Shown here: positions 36,895 to 47,283 of the stretch, one piece after another
How positions within the stretch are numbered: the first letter of the stretch is position 1
How the letters are laid out: the number at the start of each line of letters is the position of its first letter
NCBI GenBank assembly: GCA_905182125.1
Contig: CAJJAV010000015.1
Coordinates: forward strand, 1 to 52,962
Reading direction: 5' to 3'
DNA length: 52,962 nt
DNA from: an uncultured Candidatus Poseidoniales archaeon
GTDB taxonomy: Archaea; Thermoplasmatota; Poseidoniia; Poseidoniales; Poseidoniaceae
Position numbers and translations under genes: made by a program
The notes under the pieces: generated by a model
The model's input: only the letters and a program-made list of their open reading frames with translations
Databases searched by the model: none
Told to the model about the DNA's origin: nothing

Positions 36895-39800
36895 TCACGC
36901 CACGGTGAACCAAACAGTGGTGCCGTCGACTTCAAACGATTCACTTGAGCCAGAGGGTGGTTCTGAAGTTGGATGGAACACAGCGGCAGCAGCCCGTGTT
37001 TCGGTGACAATCCATTGTTGATCTCCAGCAAAGAGTTCAGGGGCGTCTTTCAACCAGATTTCCAAATCGATGGTCGCTTCTATTTCCAAATTCAAGTTCT
37101 TTCGCTTGGCTTGGATTCGTCGTGTGATGTCTCTCGCCAATCCCTTTGAAAGCAATTCTGGCGTATCGTTCATGTCCAAGACGAGGCTGATTTGAATCGC
37201 ATCGTCACCTTGGCCTATTTGCACGGTTGATGCTGCAAAACCATCCCGTTCAATCCTGCGCAATTCAACATCGCTCATTTCGATGGATACGCCCATGATC
37301 TCACAGGTACCTGCTTCAATCGAAGCGAGGAGGGCAGTCGGGTCGTTGCTCGACTTGATCTCATTGGCGACGGCGTTGACATTGGCTCTTGCCTTTGGAG
37401 CTAAGGCCCTGAAGTTTGGTGCCAACTCAATGCGTTGGAAGCGGTCCAAATCCTTCTCCACTTCGATGGCTTCAACGTTCAGTTCTTCAGCCAAGATGTC
37501 ATAGAATTCACCCAAATCAGGACCGGCGACGATCCATCCTTGAGCGCATGGGAGGCGTTGTCGTCGACCAGCATCAATGCGAATGCGTCGGCCGACTTCT
37601 GCAAGTTCTCGGACGATTGCCATCGAGGTTTCCAAGGCTGTGTCATGGGGTGGTAGGTTCGCTGTCGCAGCAGCTGCAACTTCGTCCCAATCATCTGCGG
37701 TTGCGCCTTCAAGTTCACCAGGGGTGCCAAGCGGCCACGCTGCGAGGTGGACTGTTTCACCAGTGAGGTTTCGATGAATGACATCAACCATGAACGGGCT
37801 GACAGGTGCCATCAATCGGCACACGGTGGTCAAGACTTCGTGCAAGGTGTGTTGGCATGCGAGTTTGTCCTTTGATTCGGCATCGTCCCAAAGACGACGT
37901 CGGCTTCGGCGAACGTACCAATTGGACAGGTCATTGACGACGAACTCTTCCAGATCACGGCATGCCTTGTGGAAGTTCCAAGAAACAAAGTCGGCGTGGT
38001 AATTCTTTGCGGTGGTCGCCAATCGAGAAAGAATCCATCGGTCCAAACTTGAGCGTTGATTGACTTCGCTTGTCGTTGCTTCAGGGTCGAAACCATCCAA
38101 AGCGGCGTAGTCGGCATGGAACTTGTAGATGTTCCAAAGGGTGAGGAACATCTTGCCATAGGTTTCCCTGACGCCGTTTGGATCGAATTTGAGTGGATTC
38201 CACGGGGCTCCTGCTGTGACCATGTACCATCGCGTCGCATCGGCCCCTTCACGGTTGAAGTGGTCCCAAGGGTCGACGATGTTTCCTTTTGATTTTGACA
38301 TTTTCTTCCCTTCAGCGTCCAGAATTAGTCCTAGACTCAAGCACCGCTTGTAGGCTGGCTTGTCGAACACCGTGGTCGAAACGGCGAGAAGAGTGTAAAA
38401 CCAACCGCGTGTTTGGTCCACGCCTTCACAGATGTAATCCACGGGTGAGGACGCATCGAAGGTTTCGCCACCATCGAACGGGTGGTGCCACTGAGCGAAA
38501 GGTGCGCAGCCTGAGTCGAACCAGCAATCCATGACAAACGTCTCTCGGTGCATGGGTTTACCACCGTCATCAACGAGTGTGAAGGCATCCACAATCGGAC
38601 GATGCAAATCGACATCTTCGGGGCATGGGGGGTTTTCGATGCCTGCAGCGACGGCCTTTGCCACCTCTGCTCGGAGTTCTTCAATCGAACCAATGCATTT
38701 CATTCCACCACTTTCACTGCGCCATACCGGTAGCGGGGTGCCCCAATAGCGCTCACGAGAGATGGCCCAATCCTTGACATTGCGGAGCCATTCTCCGAAC
38801 CGACCTTCGCCGACCCAATCTGGAGCCCACTCGACGCCATCGTTGAATTCCAAGAGCCGCTCTTTGACAGCGGTCATTCGGACGAACCATGAATCCATGG
38901 CGTAGTAAAGCAGTGGATGTCCTGTGCGCCAGCAGTGTGGATAATCGTGGAGGTAAGCCTTTTCTCGATAGAGCAAGCCACTTTCGGGGCCCTTGCCGTT
39001 GCTGCCACCTGCTGCCGAGAGCAAGTCGATGACGGTTTGATCGCATTCCTTGACATATCGGCCATCTAAATCTGGATGCGTGCCCGAAAGGAAGGCTCCA
39101 TCCATGCCTACGGTGTGGTATGCTGGGAGGCCAGCAGCCATGCCGAGGTTGTAATCGTCTTCACCGTACATGACTGCCGTGTGGACGACGCCAGTACCAT
39201 CGGTGGTGGTGACCCAATCCGCTTCGAGAACAGTCCATGCAGTTTCAGAACCATTTCGGGGGACTGCATCAGGGAACAACGGTTCGTATGCTCGCCCAAC
39301 CAATGTTTTACCTTGGAACTCTTCGATAATTTCGACGTTGTGACGGAGGACTTCTTTCATCAAATCTTTTGCAAGAATGATGACTTCACCGACTTCAGCA
39401 CCGCCTGCGCCAACCCAGTTTTCTGCCTGTTCAGTGATGCGAGCTCGAACATAGGTGACCTCAGGTCCAACCGCCAATCCCACGTTGCCGGGGAGCGTCC
39501 AGGGGGTGGTCGTCCAAGCGAGGATGCTTGCATCTTCATCGATGAGTTTGAACTTGACATAGACCGAGGGTTCCTCGACTTCTTTGTAGCCCAAAGCCAC
39601 TTCGTGACTGGAATATGAGGTTCCCGTTTGAGGGCAATACGGCAAGACCTTGTGACCGCGGTAGAGCAGACCTTTGTCGAACATTTGTTTGATGGCCCAC
39701 CAACACGACTCGACGTAATTGTTTTCCAATGTGACGTAAGGATTGTCAAGATCGACCCAATAGGCCATGCGCTCAGTCATTTCACGCCAAGCAGATTCAT

Positions 39801-40182
39801 AGGTCCAGACCGATTCACGGCAAGCTTGGTTGAAGTTGTCCATGCCAAAGGCTTCAATCGCTTCGTTGGACATGAGGTCCATGCGCTTCTGAACTTCAAT
39901 CTCAACCGGCAGACCGTGTGTGTCCCATCCACCTTTTCGCTTGACTTGGAAGCCTTCCATAGTCTTCCATCGGCAGACGAGATCTTTGTAGGCACGAGCG
40001 ACAACATGGTGGATTCCGGGTTTTCCGTTGGCGGTTGGTGGCCCTTCAAGGAAAATAAACGGGGCGCCGTGGCTTCGAGAATCGACCGAGGTCTGGAAGG
40101 CGTTTTCTTGTTTCCAAGCCTCCAACAAAGCGGTCTCGAGCCCAACTGCATCGAGTTCACCAGCAGCCTTCGGTTGAGCCAT
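36895..40182 (-). CDS. ileS: Isoleucyl-tRNA synthetase
   Basis: 1095 aa, charges tRNA-Ile. The ATG at 40182 (MAQPKAAGELDAVG) is used; earlier frame extension lacks homology. Class I signature GPPTANGKPGIHHVV (the GIHH variant of HIGH) near residue 50, the editing domain (TTPWTLPGN, near 225), GKKMSKSKGNIVDP near 627, and a long C-terminal anticodon-binding/extension region. The PGIHH form is what I recall from Bacteroidetes-type IleRS rather than typical archaeal enzymes, which suggests transfer. Divergent from the giant surface protein over ~160 bp. Confidence 0.95.
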   Translation of the reverse strand: MAQPKAAGELDAVGLETALLEAWKQENAFQTSVDSRSHGAPFIFLEGPPTANGKPGIHHVVARAYKDLVCRWKTMEGFQVKRKGGWDTHGLPVEIEVQKRMDLMSNEAIEAFGMDNFNQACRESVWTYESAWREMTERMAYWVDLDNPYVTLENNYVESCWWAIKQMFDKGLLYRGHKVLPYCPQTGTSYSSHEVALGYKEVEEPSVYVKFKLIDEDASILAWTTTPWTLPGNVGLAVGPEVTYVRARITEQAENWVGAGGAEVGEVIILAKDLMKEVLRHNVEIIEEFQGKTLVGRAYEPLFPDAVPRNGSETAWTVLEADWVTTTDGTGVVHTAVMYGEDDYNLGMAAGLPAYHTVGMDGAFLSGTHPDLDGRYVKECDQTVIDLLSAAGGSNGKGPESGLLYREKAYLHDYPHCWRTGHPLLYYAMDSWFVRMTAVKERLLEFNDGVEWAPDWVGEGRFGEWLRNVKDWAISRERYWGTPLPVWRSESGGMKCIGSIEELRAEVAKAVAAGIENPPCPEDVDLHRPIVDAFTLVDDGGKPMHRETFVMDCWFDSGCAPFAQWHHPFDGGETFDASSPVDYICEGVDQTRGWFYTLLAVSTTVFDKPAYKRCLSLGLILDAEGKKMSKSKGNIVDPWDHFNREGADATRWYMVTAGAPWNPLKFDPNGVRETYGKMFLTLWNIYKFHADYAALDGFDPEATTSEVNQRSSLDRWILSRLATTAKNYHADFVSWNFHKACRDLEEFVVNDLSNWYVRRSRRRLWDDAESKDKLACQHTLHEVLTTVCRLMAPVSPFMVDVIHRNLTGETVHLAAWPLGTPGELEGATADDWDEVAAAATANLPPHDTALETSMAIVRELAEVGRRIRIDAGRRQRLPCAQGWIVAGPDLGEFYDILAEELNVEAIEVEKDLDRFQRIELAPNFRALAPKARANVNAVANEIKSSNDPTALLASIEAGTCEIMGVSIEMSDVELRRIERDGFAASTVQIGQGDDAIQISLVLDMNDTPELLSKGLARDITRRIQAKRKNLNLEIEATIDLEIWLKDAPELFAGDQQWIVTETRAAAAVFHPTSEPPSGSSESFEVDGTTVWFTVA

Positions 40183-40343
40183 GCTTCGCCGAGCGATGAT
40201 ATTGTCTTGAACCTCTCCCTTCCAGCGCATGCGAAAATGAACATTTTTCCGTGAACAAATTGCACTGCGCACACCATGCGTTGAAAGGTTGCCCGTGATT
40301 TTAGGGGGCATGTTTCAAGTTCTTGGACGAACAGGCCGTAGGT

Positions 40344-43300
40344 ATGGGGAACTCTTCGACGCTGAAAGCGGCCTTGTTCCTCTCCTTGCTGATGGTCCTT
40401 GGTGGGCCATTCCACATCGCACTTAGCAACCTTGCAGCCTCGCCAGAGGATGCTGTTCTTGAAGACATGATTGTGGCTTCTGCCATCGCCGGGGAACGTG
40501 CTTCGTTCCTCCTCGCAGGAGACGGGCAGGCTTCAACTTCATTCACCGTCGACGTACCGAGCGATGCCCCGATCACTTCGATTCATTTGGCCATGGAACC
40601 AGCCGTTCAACCGACGCAAAACGGGTTCGTTTGGGACGATGCAGCCGCATGGTCTGCCAACTCAGCCGTGCACAATGGCACCTATGGCGCCGATGATATT
40701 CTGACCGGCGACGGTGGTGGCACGCTCTGGGATTTCAATTCAGGCCTCCAAGGTTGGACGGTTTCCACACCATCGTATGTGGGTCGCTACACAGTCAGTT
40801 GCGGCTACAATGGAAGCACCGGTGGCTCCATCAAAACCCAAGCAAATTACAATGCCGCTGAGTACGCAACTTCACCCGCTGTCAATCTTGCCGGGATGAG
40901 CACCATTCCACTTCACGCATGGATCCGTCAAGGATCTTCATCCTGTGGTGAAGAAGCTGATACTGGTGAAGATTTGAAGGTTCAATACAAGACTGCCGCA
41001 GGCGCTTGGACCACATTGAACACATGGTTTGGCTCAGCCCTGGGCGGAACGAACATACAATGGATGGGCTCATTGCCTGCAGCGGCCTTACACGCAACCA
41101 CCCAAATCCGCTTTGAACAAAACAGTGGTTCTGGCACCTGCTGCGACTACTGGTTCATCGATGATGTTCATCTGGCCCTGCCACCTTCTGCAGATTGGCT
41201 CAGCCCTTCCATCGGGTTCGGTTCAAGCAATTTCCAAACGGTCAATGCTGGTCCGTGGGCTCCGCTCTACCTCGATGCTGATGTTCCTGCTGGAGGCTAC
41301 CTCAACTGGACGGTGGTCGATGCAATGACTGGCGAACCGATTGAAGGGATGTCTGGCCAAGGTGCTGGCTACATTCCCACAAATGCATTGGATTGGGCCA
41401 CACACACAGCGATCAAAGTCCAGCTGTTCTTCCAACCCGCTGCCAACGGGCGCATGGCGACTGTTCACTCCATCAGCGGCGACGGTATGTACACCATCCA
41501 ATTCGAAGAGAACCCAGCCGAACGTGGCTGGACCCTCGCCGATGGAGCATACCACGCCCCATCAGCACCAGATCTTCCACTCCTGTTACCAAGCCTCAAT
41601 GGTTCAGGGATTGCTACAGCACACTCGCCATGGATGTCAACTTCAGGTGCCTCAGCCAAGGCGTTCATCGATGCGGAATCGTCCAACGCGAACTTTTCCG
41701 TTCGCTTTTCGGAAGGTGGTGCTTGGATGCCAATCACCTTGCCTTTCACCATGGACATGCTCGGTTCCGAAGGGCAGTATGGCCGCATGCAAGTGCAGGT
41801 GTCTTCATCCAACCAGTCCGATCTAGCAATGGAATGGTCCCTCACCTCTTTTGCTGGTGGCATCATGTCAGGGCTGCAACCGACTTCACCCTCCATTGAT
41901 TTTGAGGACGATGGCCAATTGGAATGGGGTGGCAGCGACGCACGCGTTGGTTCATGGGGCCTCCAAGACCGCTTCGAAAGCGGTAAGGCGCACCTTGCCG
42001 TCAATCCCGGCATCGCAGGCTCCGCCTCAGGGAAGGCGTGGATTCCAATCGTCGACATCCAATCCTTTGCCTTCAGTGCCGCATCTCACAACGGATACCT
42101 CGACGGCGTCAGCCTTCGGGTTGGAACCGAACTGGTTGCCAACTGGTCGTTGAATGGATCCTCATACATCGCACTTAACTCGACTCAAATCGAGGATTTG
42201 ACCATCGCTTTGTCAAGCGTCACCTCCTCAGTGGGCGCCCTTGGTGCTTCATTTGCCGAAGTGACCTTTGAAATCACAGGATCTGGAAACGTGACCCTTG
42301 CTGGATTAGCGGTACCTTACCCGGTGGCTACGAGCGTCAATGCTGCGACAGATTCCGTGTTTGTCCTGGCCTTGAACAGCGCCCGTTATGGGCTACCTCC
42401 AAACAACGGGATGCACCAAATCACGTTGCCCATTGCTTCAGAAACAGCAGGTGGTATTTCGGTTTCAATCGAGGGACTCAACACTTCTTCCGCAGTTCAA
42501 CTTCTTGCTTCTTCAATGCTTAACGAAGATCCAATATTGACACCAAGCCAACGTTGGCAGACCATGAATTCGACCTACAATGTCTACGGTTCGAGCGCCA
42601 CAATGGCTCGCTTGGATGTCACAGATGGGACCTCTACCGGCACTTGGCTGCTCCCCTTCAGCGGTTCGACACCGGTTGGGCTCGGCGCTTCTTCGCAGAT
42701 TGAACTCCATCCTGATCACCCGATTGTCGTCGTTGAAAATGGTGTGCAAACCACCACCAGCATCACCTTCAGAATCGAACCTTCCTGGGACGATGCTGAG
42801 AAAATGACCGTGACATCGCGCCTGGTGTTGTCCAACGGTGTGATTTCGATTCCTTCTGTCTATTCATGGGGCGGCTTTGGAACGCAAGGGTACGAAAACG
42901 ACCTTGAGATTCAAGAAGTCGTGTTCACCGATCTCGACAACAACCGAACCTTGGCTGCTTCTGATTACTACCTGAAAGCAGGCATCCAAGTCGATCTCTC
43001 AGTTCGAATCGGTTTCGAAGGGCTCGAGACACTCGATGCCTTCGCTGATGGAGACGCACTGCTCACCCTCTACCGCGGGCAAACAATGGTGACGAACACA
43101 ACCACCCTCGACGAAAATTATTGGAACTACACCGACACCGTCCCGTTCACTTTTGGTGAATTGACTTGGCGCCTCGAATTGACTTCCTTAAACGGTTCAG
43201 GGCTCACTTCTGATGCCATCTTGGAACGTACCTTCCACGTTGACTCAGTCAACCCCCAAGTGCTCTCCACTTCAATGGATTTGTACGATCACCGTACCCC

Positions 43301-45494
43301 TTCAAGCACCCAAACCATGCGCATTCAAATCACCGATCAGCCGTTGTTGCCAACCAACGTGCAAGCAATGGTCTGGCGCGAATGGATTGACGATAGCAAC
43401 CTTAACCAATGGCCCGATGCAGATGAATACCAAGGCCTTGGCTTGTACATGCCCAACAATCTGGAAAGCTTGATCGGCCAATACACCCTGCTGCTCGATG
43501 ACACAGGAGGTAGCCTTGGTCAAAAGGTAGCAGTTTACATTTCAGGCACCGATGAAGCAGGTCAGATCCTCGAGAAAGGTGGAAGCAGTGAGAGTGGTGA
43601 ACATCTCTTCATGTACCAACTGGCAGTTGACGGCGCACCGACCATCGAACAAGGCGCTTTTTCTTATGCATCAGGCCGTGAACCTTGGCTCCATCCTCAA
43701 ACGCCTTACGCCATCAATGTTGATCTCTCTGAACCGAACGGGGGTTCGGATCTCGCCGACGTGATTGTCGAATTGGCATCAAACCAAGGCAGCGATACCC
43801 TGCCAATCCGATGGGATTTCATGACTGGTAACTGCACAACAACAAGTCCGCATTTGACGGTTATTGACTGCACTATGTTCGGTGCCGATGGGCCAGCGGA
43901 CCCCTATGAGCGGGACATCACCCTGAACATTGAATTTACACTTGCATGGACCACGCCCGACTTGGGTGAAACTCGACGGGAACCGGGTGTTCGTGTCATT
44001 GACCGTGCAGGCCAAGAGGTGGTCAAAGCCTTCCCAGAACACCGATGGCGCTTCTCCGCGGCAATGGAGATTCCAGAAGAATCTGTTGCGCTCGTCCTCT
44101 CGCAAGGCTCCTTACTCGGCGATGGGGCGCGACTCGCTCCGAACAGCCCAATGGAAATTGCAGGCGGAGTTGTGTTCAGTGAGACCAACGCCGTGCCTGT
44201 GTTCGAGTGTGAAGTCAACGTTCTGTTTGCAGGAACATCTCACGCAGCAACAACCTATCAAGGCATTTGGTCAATGGAACTTCGTGCACCGGCCCAGTCT
44301 GGAACCATGCCGCTGACATGGAGCATTGGCTGTTTAGAAGGTCAAGGCGTCGATGCAACCGACAAAGAGACCTCAGTCCGATGGATCTTAATCGACGGAA
44401 CGGGGCCTGAACCAGTTGAAGTTCTCAACCCACGTCCATCTGCTGTTTTAGCCGCAGATGTCCATGAAGTTCGGGTTCTTCTCTCCGAAGAAGGCGGTCT
44501 TGAAACCGACTCACTCGAACTCATATGGTGGGTTGAAGAGAAAGCCACAGGCGACCGACTTCGAAACGGTGTTGAACCCCTCACCTTGGTTGGAAGTGAA
44601 ATCTCTGGCCTGCGTTTGGAAGTGTTTGGTAGCATCGATTTGAGTGTGATCACTTCAGAGATGCTTGAAAACCGGTTAGAACTTCACGTTATCGTTTCGG
44701 GCAGGGACTTGGCAGATAACGAAATCCTCGGTTTCGGCGGTTCGCTTGCTGGCACACCTGTTGGCATCTGGGACATGGAATGGCTCAAGCCTGAATTCAC
44801 CATTGCTCAAGGTTCCGTTGAATACTCACGGCTCATTATCGAAGTCGGTCAAACCTCCATCGTCACCGCCTACGTCAAGAACACAGGGACGCTGGATGGA
44901 AGCGTCGATGTTGTCTTCACCATCGTCAATGCTGATGGGAACCGTTCCGTTCTTCGCAGAACCAGCGCAGAGATTGGCAAAGGTGGAGAGGTCGCTGTCC
45001 AGGTCGATTGGAACCCTGAAAGTGCAGGTCTTCAATGGATTGAAGTGGCCCTCGAAAATGATCTCACATCAAGCGGACCATCAATCGATGTGCGTCCTCC
45101 TCGCGAAGAAACCTTCTCAGAACGGGTGTTTGGCAACGTCAACCCTGTGATTGGCAGTGTAGCGGGTCTCCTCTCGCTTGCCATTGTGGCGACAGGTCTC
45201 GTTTACGCAACTCGAATGACTCGAAAGCGTGGCTCGAAGAGCGAATACGATTGGGATGAATATTCCTCTGAATTCGACGAAGATGAAGAGGAGTACGAAG
45301 ACGAAGTTGAGGGCGCTGTCGAAGTTAACGCCGCTGTCGAAGTTGCAGCAGCAAACACCATCGCACCCATCAGTGCCGCTTCCACCCAAACCGATTGGGT
45401 CCGAGGATCCGATGGCTACTGGTGGTATCATGACAAAGTGGCCAATGAATGGTGGTACAAAGATTCAGAAGGGAACATCGTAAGGCACGATTGA
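40344..45494 (+). CDS. 1716-residue surface protein with C-terminal anchor and Trp-rich tail
   Basis: The ATG at 40344 gives a signal peptide (LKAALFLSLLMVLGGPFHIA); an in-frame TTG lies 21 bases earlier. Near residues 120-270 a MAM/reelin-like beta module occurs (LWDFNSGLQGWTVS, EEADTGEDLKVQYK, CCDYWFIDDVHLAL). Long beta-rich stretches without named domains follow. Near 1500-1580 a CARDB-like domain appears (TSIVTAYVKNTGTLDGSVDV). One membrane helix at about 1600-1625 (VIGSVAGLLSLAIVATGLVY) precedes an acidic stretch and a tail WVRGSDGYWWYHDK, then EWWYKDSEGN, a WW-like repeat inside the cell. Followed by nadE after 17 bp. Likely a surface adhesin or structural protein. Confidence 0.85.
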   Translation: MGNSSTLKAALFLSLLMVLGGPFHIALSNLAASPEDAVLEDMIVASAIAGERASFLLAGDGQASTSFTVDVPSDAPITSIHLAMEPAVQPTQNGFVWDDAAAWSANSAVHNGTYGADDILTGDGGGTLWDFNSGLQGWTVSTPSYVGRYTVSCGYNGSTGGSIKTQANYNAAEYATSPAVNLAGMSTIPLHAWIRQGSSSCGEEADTGEDLKVQYKTAAGAWTTLNTWFGSALGGTNIQWMGSLPAAALHATTQIRFEQNSGSGTCCDYWFIDDVHLALPPSADWLSPSIGFGSSNFQTVNAGPWAPLYLDADVPAGGYLNWTVVDAMTGEPIEGMSGQGAGYIPTNALDWATHTAIKVQLFFQPAANGRMATVHSISGDGMYTIQFEENPAERGWTLADGAYHAPSAPDLPLLLPSLNGSGIATAHSPWMSTSGASAKAFIDAESSNANFSVRFSEGGAWMPITLPFTMDMLGSEGQYGRMQVQVSSSNQSDLAMEWSLTSFAGGIMSGLQPTSPSIDFEDDGQLEWGGSDARVGSWGLQDRFESGKAHLAVNPGIAGSASGKAWIPIVDIQSFAFSAASHNGYLDGVSLRVGTELVANWSLNGSSYIALNSTQIEDLTIALSSVTSSVGALGASFAEVTFEITGSGNVTLAGLAVPYPVATSVNAATDSVFVLALNSARYGLPPNNGMHQITLPIASETAGGISVSIEGLNTSSAVQLLASSMLNEDPILTPSQRWQTMNSTYNVYGSSATMARLDVTDGTSTGTWLLPFSGSTPVGLGASSQIELHPDHPIVVVENGVQTTTSITFRIEPSWDDAEKMTVTSRLVLSNGVISIPSVYSWGGFGTQGYENDLEIQEVVFTDLDNNRTLAASDYYLKAGIQVDLSVRIGFEGLETLDAFADGDALLTLYRGQTMVTNTTTLDENYWNYTDTVPFTFGELTWRLELTSLNGSGLTSDAILERTFHVDSVNPQVLSTSMDLYDHRTPSSTQTMRIQITDQPLLPTNVQAMVWREWIDDSNLNQWPDADEYQGLGLYMPNNLESLIGQYTLLLDDTGGSLGQKVAVYISGTDEAGQILEKGGSSESGEHLFMYQLAVDGAPTIEQGAFSYASGREPWLHPQTPYAINVDLSEPNGGSDLADVIVELASNQGSDTLPIRWDFMTGNCTTTSPHLTVIDCTMFGADGPADPYERDITLNIEFTLAWTTPDLGETRREPGVRVIDRAGQEVVKAFPEHRWRFSAAMEIPEESVALVLSQGSLLGDGARLAPNSPMEIAGGVVFSETNAVPVFECEVNVLFAGTSHAATTYQGIWSMELRAPAQSGTMPLTWSIGCLEGQGVDATDKETSVRWILIDGTGPEPVEVLNPRPSAVLAADVHEVRVLLSEEGGLETDSLELIWWVEEKATGDRLRNGVEPLTLVGSEISGLRLEVFGSIDLSVITSEMLENRLELHVIVSGRDLADNEILGFGGSLAGTPVGIWDMEWLKPEFTIAQGSVEYSRLIIEVGQTSIVTAYVKNTGTLDGSVDVVFTIVNADGNRSVLRRTSAEIGKGGEVAVQVDWNPESAGLQWIEVALENDLTSSGPSIDVRPPREETFSERVFGNVNPVIGSVAGLLSLAIVATGLVYATRMTRKRGSKSEYDWDEYSSEFDEDEEEYEDEVEGAVEVNAAVEVAAANTIAPISAASTQTDWVRGSDGYWWYHDKVANEWWYKDSEGNIVRHD

Positions 45495-45511
45495 GAAGGG
45501 TGTTGAATTCG

Positions 45512-47275
45512 ATGGGTCGCTCTATTGCACTGCTCCAAGGTGATTCCACCGTCGGGGACCTTGTTGGGAATGCGAAACGCATCGAATCACTCGCCAATCT
45601 GGCAGAATCAAAAGGCGCAGTGCTTGCCTTGAGCACCGAACTGGCCATTTGCGGTTACCCACCGAGGGACCTCCTGCTTCAGCCAGAATTCGTCCATCTT
45701 GCTCAAGAGCAAGCATGCCAACTCGTCGTTGGAATTCCAGTCCTTGTAGGAACACCACTCAGCCCTGACCATGACAAACAATTGCCGAGCAATGGTGTTG
45801 TACGATGCGGTCCAACGAGCGCTTCATCCGATCATGGCAACCGTATTGTCGCTCGAAAACAACTCCTCCCAACCTACGATGTCTTTGATGAGGCACGGTA
45901 TTTCAAAGCCGATAACCGGCCGGGAATTGCTCGTACCATCGCTGGTCTTGACCTTGGTGTGACGGTGTGTGAAGATGCATGGCAGGCGGCAGGAATGACG
46001 CCTTCAACCTACGCAGCCGATCCGATTGAGTCTCTTGCTGAATGGGGACGCCAAGGTGTCAAACTTGATGCGACGGTCAATCTTTCAGCTTCGCCCTACC
46101 ACGCCGAGAAACTGATGGCCAGAATTCATGTCTGTCGAACAGCAGCCTCGGTGCTCGATCACCCGTTCTTGCTGGCCAATCAAGTCGGTGGCAACGATGA
46201 TTTGTTGTTTGACGGTAATTCACTTGTCGCTTGGCCAGACGGTCGCGTCGTAATTGCCCCTGCCTGGAAAGAAGGTGTTCTCATGGTTGATTTGGATGAC
46301 CCTACCGCTTGTTCGTGGCTTCCTTCAACCGCCTCTGATGCCCTTGATGTTGGTCAGGATAAACTGCGTTTCCTCCAAGCAGGCGATGACGGTCAGGAAC
46401 ACGAGGGTGAAACCCTCGAAGACCTCACAGATGCCGTTGTGACCGGACTCTCGGATTACTGTCGCAAATCGGGCATCACCTCGATTGTGCTCGGTTTGTC
46501 AGGTGGCATTGATTCTGCTGTTGCGGCATGCGTTGCTGCTGCTGCCGTGGGTCCTGCCAATGTGACGGGATTGGCCATGCCTTCTCGCCACTCATCACAA
46601 CACTCGATCGACGATGCTGCATCCACCGCCGCATCCCTCGGCTTGGTGTTTGAAACCATTCCCATCGACCCCATGCACGCATCGGTCGAAGGCTCGATTG
46701 GTGGCATGCTTGAAGCAGGCGCTTCGGTTGCTGGTGAGAACTTGCAAGCACGTTTGCGGGGGCTTGTCGTGATGGCATACGCCAACGCTCAAGGAAGCAT
46801 GGCCATCGCTACAGGAAACAAATCAGAGTTGGCCCAAGGCTACTGCACCTTGTATGGTGACATGGCTGGGGGCTACACGCCTCTTGGCGATTTGTACAAA
46901 ATGCAAGTCTATGGCTTAGCTGATGTCTTCAACAAGCGAGCAGCGGAGGCTGGTTTGGCAATGCCTGTAAACGACTCCACCCGTACCAAGCCTCCATCTG
47001 CTGAACTTGCTCCTGACCAGATCGACGAAGATTCATTGCCGCCTTATCCTGAGTTGGATGCCATTCTACAAGCTCATATTGAAGGAGGCCTCGACGGAGC
47101 CAGCATTGCAGCGAAAGGCCACGAGCCTGCCGTTGTCCTCGATGTTCTCACACGCCTCGAACGCAATGAACACAAGCGTTGGCAAATGTCACCAGCGCCC
47201 CGTGTCTCAAGCAGAGCCTTCGGTCAAGGATGGCGTCGGCCGTTGGCATCGCGACACGATTGGCGACGCCCCTGA
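45512..47275 (+). CDS. nadE: Glutamine-dependent NAD+ synthetase
   Basis: 587 aa. Amidates deamido-NAD to NAD+ using glutamine. The N-terminal nitrilase-type glutaminase has the Glu in LALSTELAICGYPPRD, the Lys in VARKQLLPTYD and the Cys in GVTVCEDAW (near 152). The C-terminal ATP-pyrophosphatase has LSGGIDSAVAA near 330 and TGNKSELAQGY with DSTRTKPPSAEL later. The ATG at 45512 (MGRSIALLQGDS) begins the first strand. The C-terminus (RRPLASRHDWRRP) ends 8 bases before trhO. Confidence 0.95.
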   Translation: MGRSIALLQGDSTVGDLVGNAKRIESLANLAESKGAVLALSTELAICGYPPRDLLLQPEFVHLAQEQACQLVVGIPVLVGTPLSPDHDKQLPSNGVVRCGPTSASSDHGNRIVARKQLLPTYDVFDEARYFKADNRPGIARTIAGLDLGVTVCEDAWQAAGMTPSTYAADPIESLAEWGRQGVKLDATVNLSASPYHAEKLMARIHVCRTAASVLDHPFLLANQVGGNDDLLFDGNSLVAWPDGRVVIAPAWKEGVLMVDLDDPTACSWLPSTASDALDVGQDKLRFLQAGDDGQEHEGETLEDLTDAVVTGLSDYCRKSGITSIVLGLSGGIDSAVAACVAAAAVGPANVTGLAMPSRHSSQHSIDDAASTAASLGLVFETIPIDPMHASVEGSIGGMLEAGASVAGENLQARLRGLVVMAYANAQGSMAIATGNKSELAQGYCTLYGDMAGGYTPLGDLYKMQVYGLADVFNKRAAEAGLAMPVNDSTRTKPPSAELAPDQIDEDSLPPYPELDAILQAHIEGGLDGASIAAKGHEPAVVLDVLTRLERNEHKRWQMSPAPRVSSRAFGQGWRRPLASRHDWRRP

Positions 47276-47283
47276 GGGTCGGA

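Noticed and set aside
40183-40343. Structured RNA between ileS and the giant surface gene
   Set aside because: The 160-bp divergent spacer shows no strong stem or repeated motif; it is adequately explained as two promoters.
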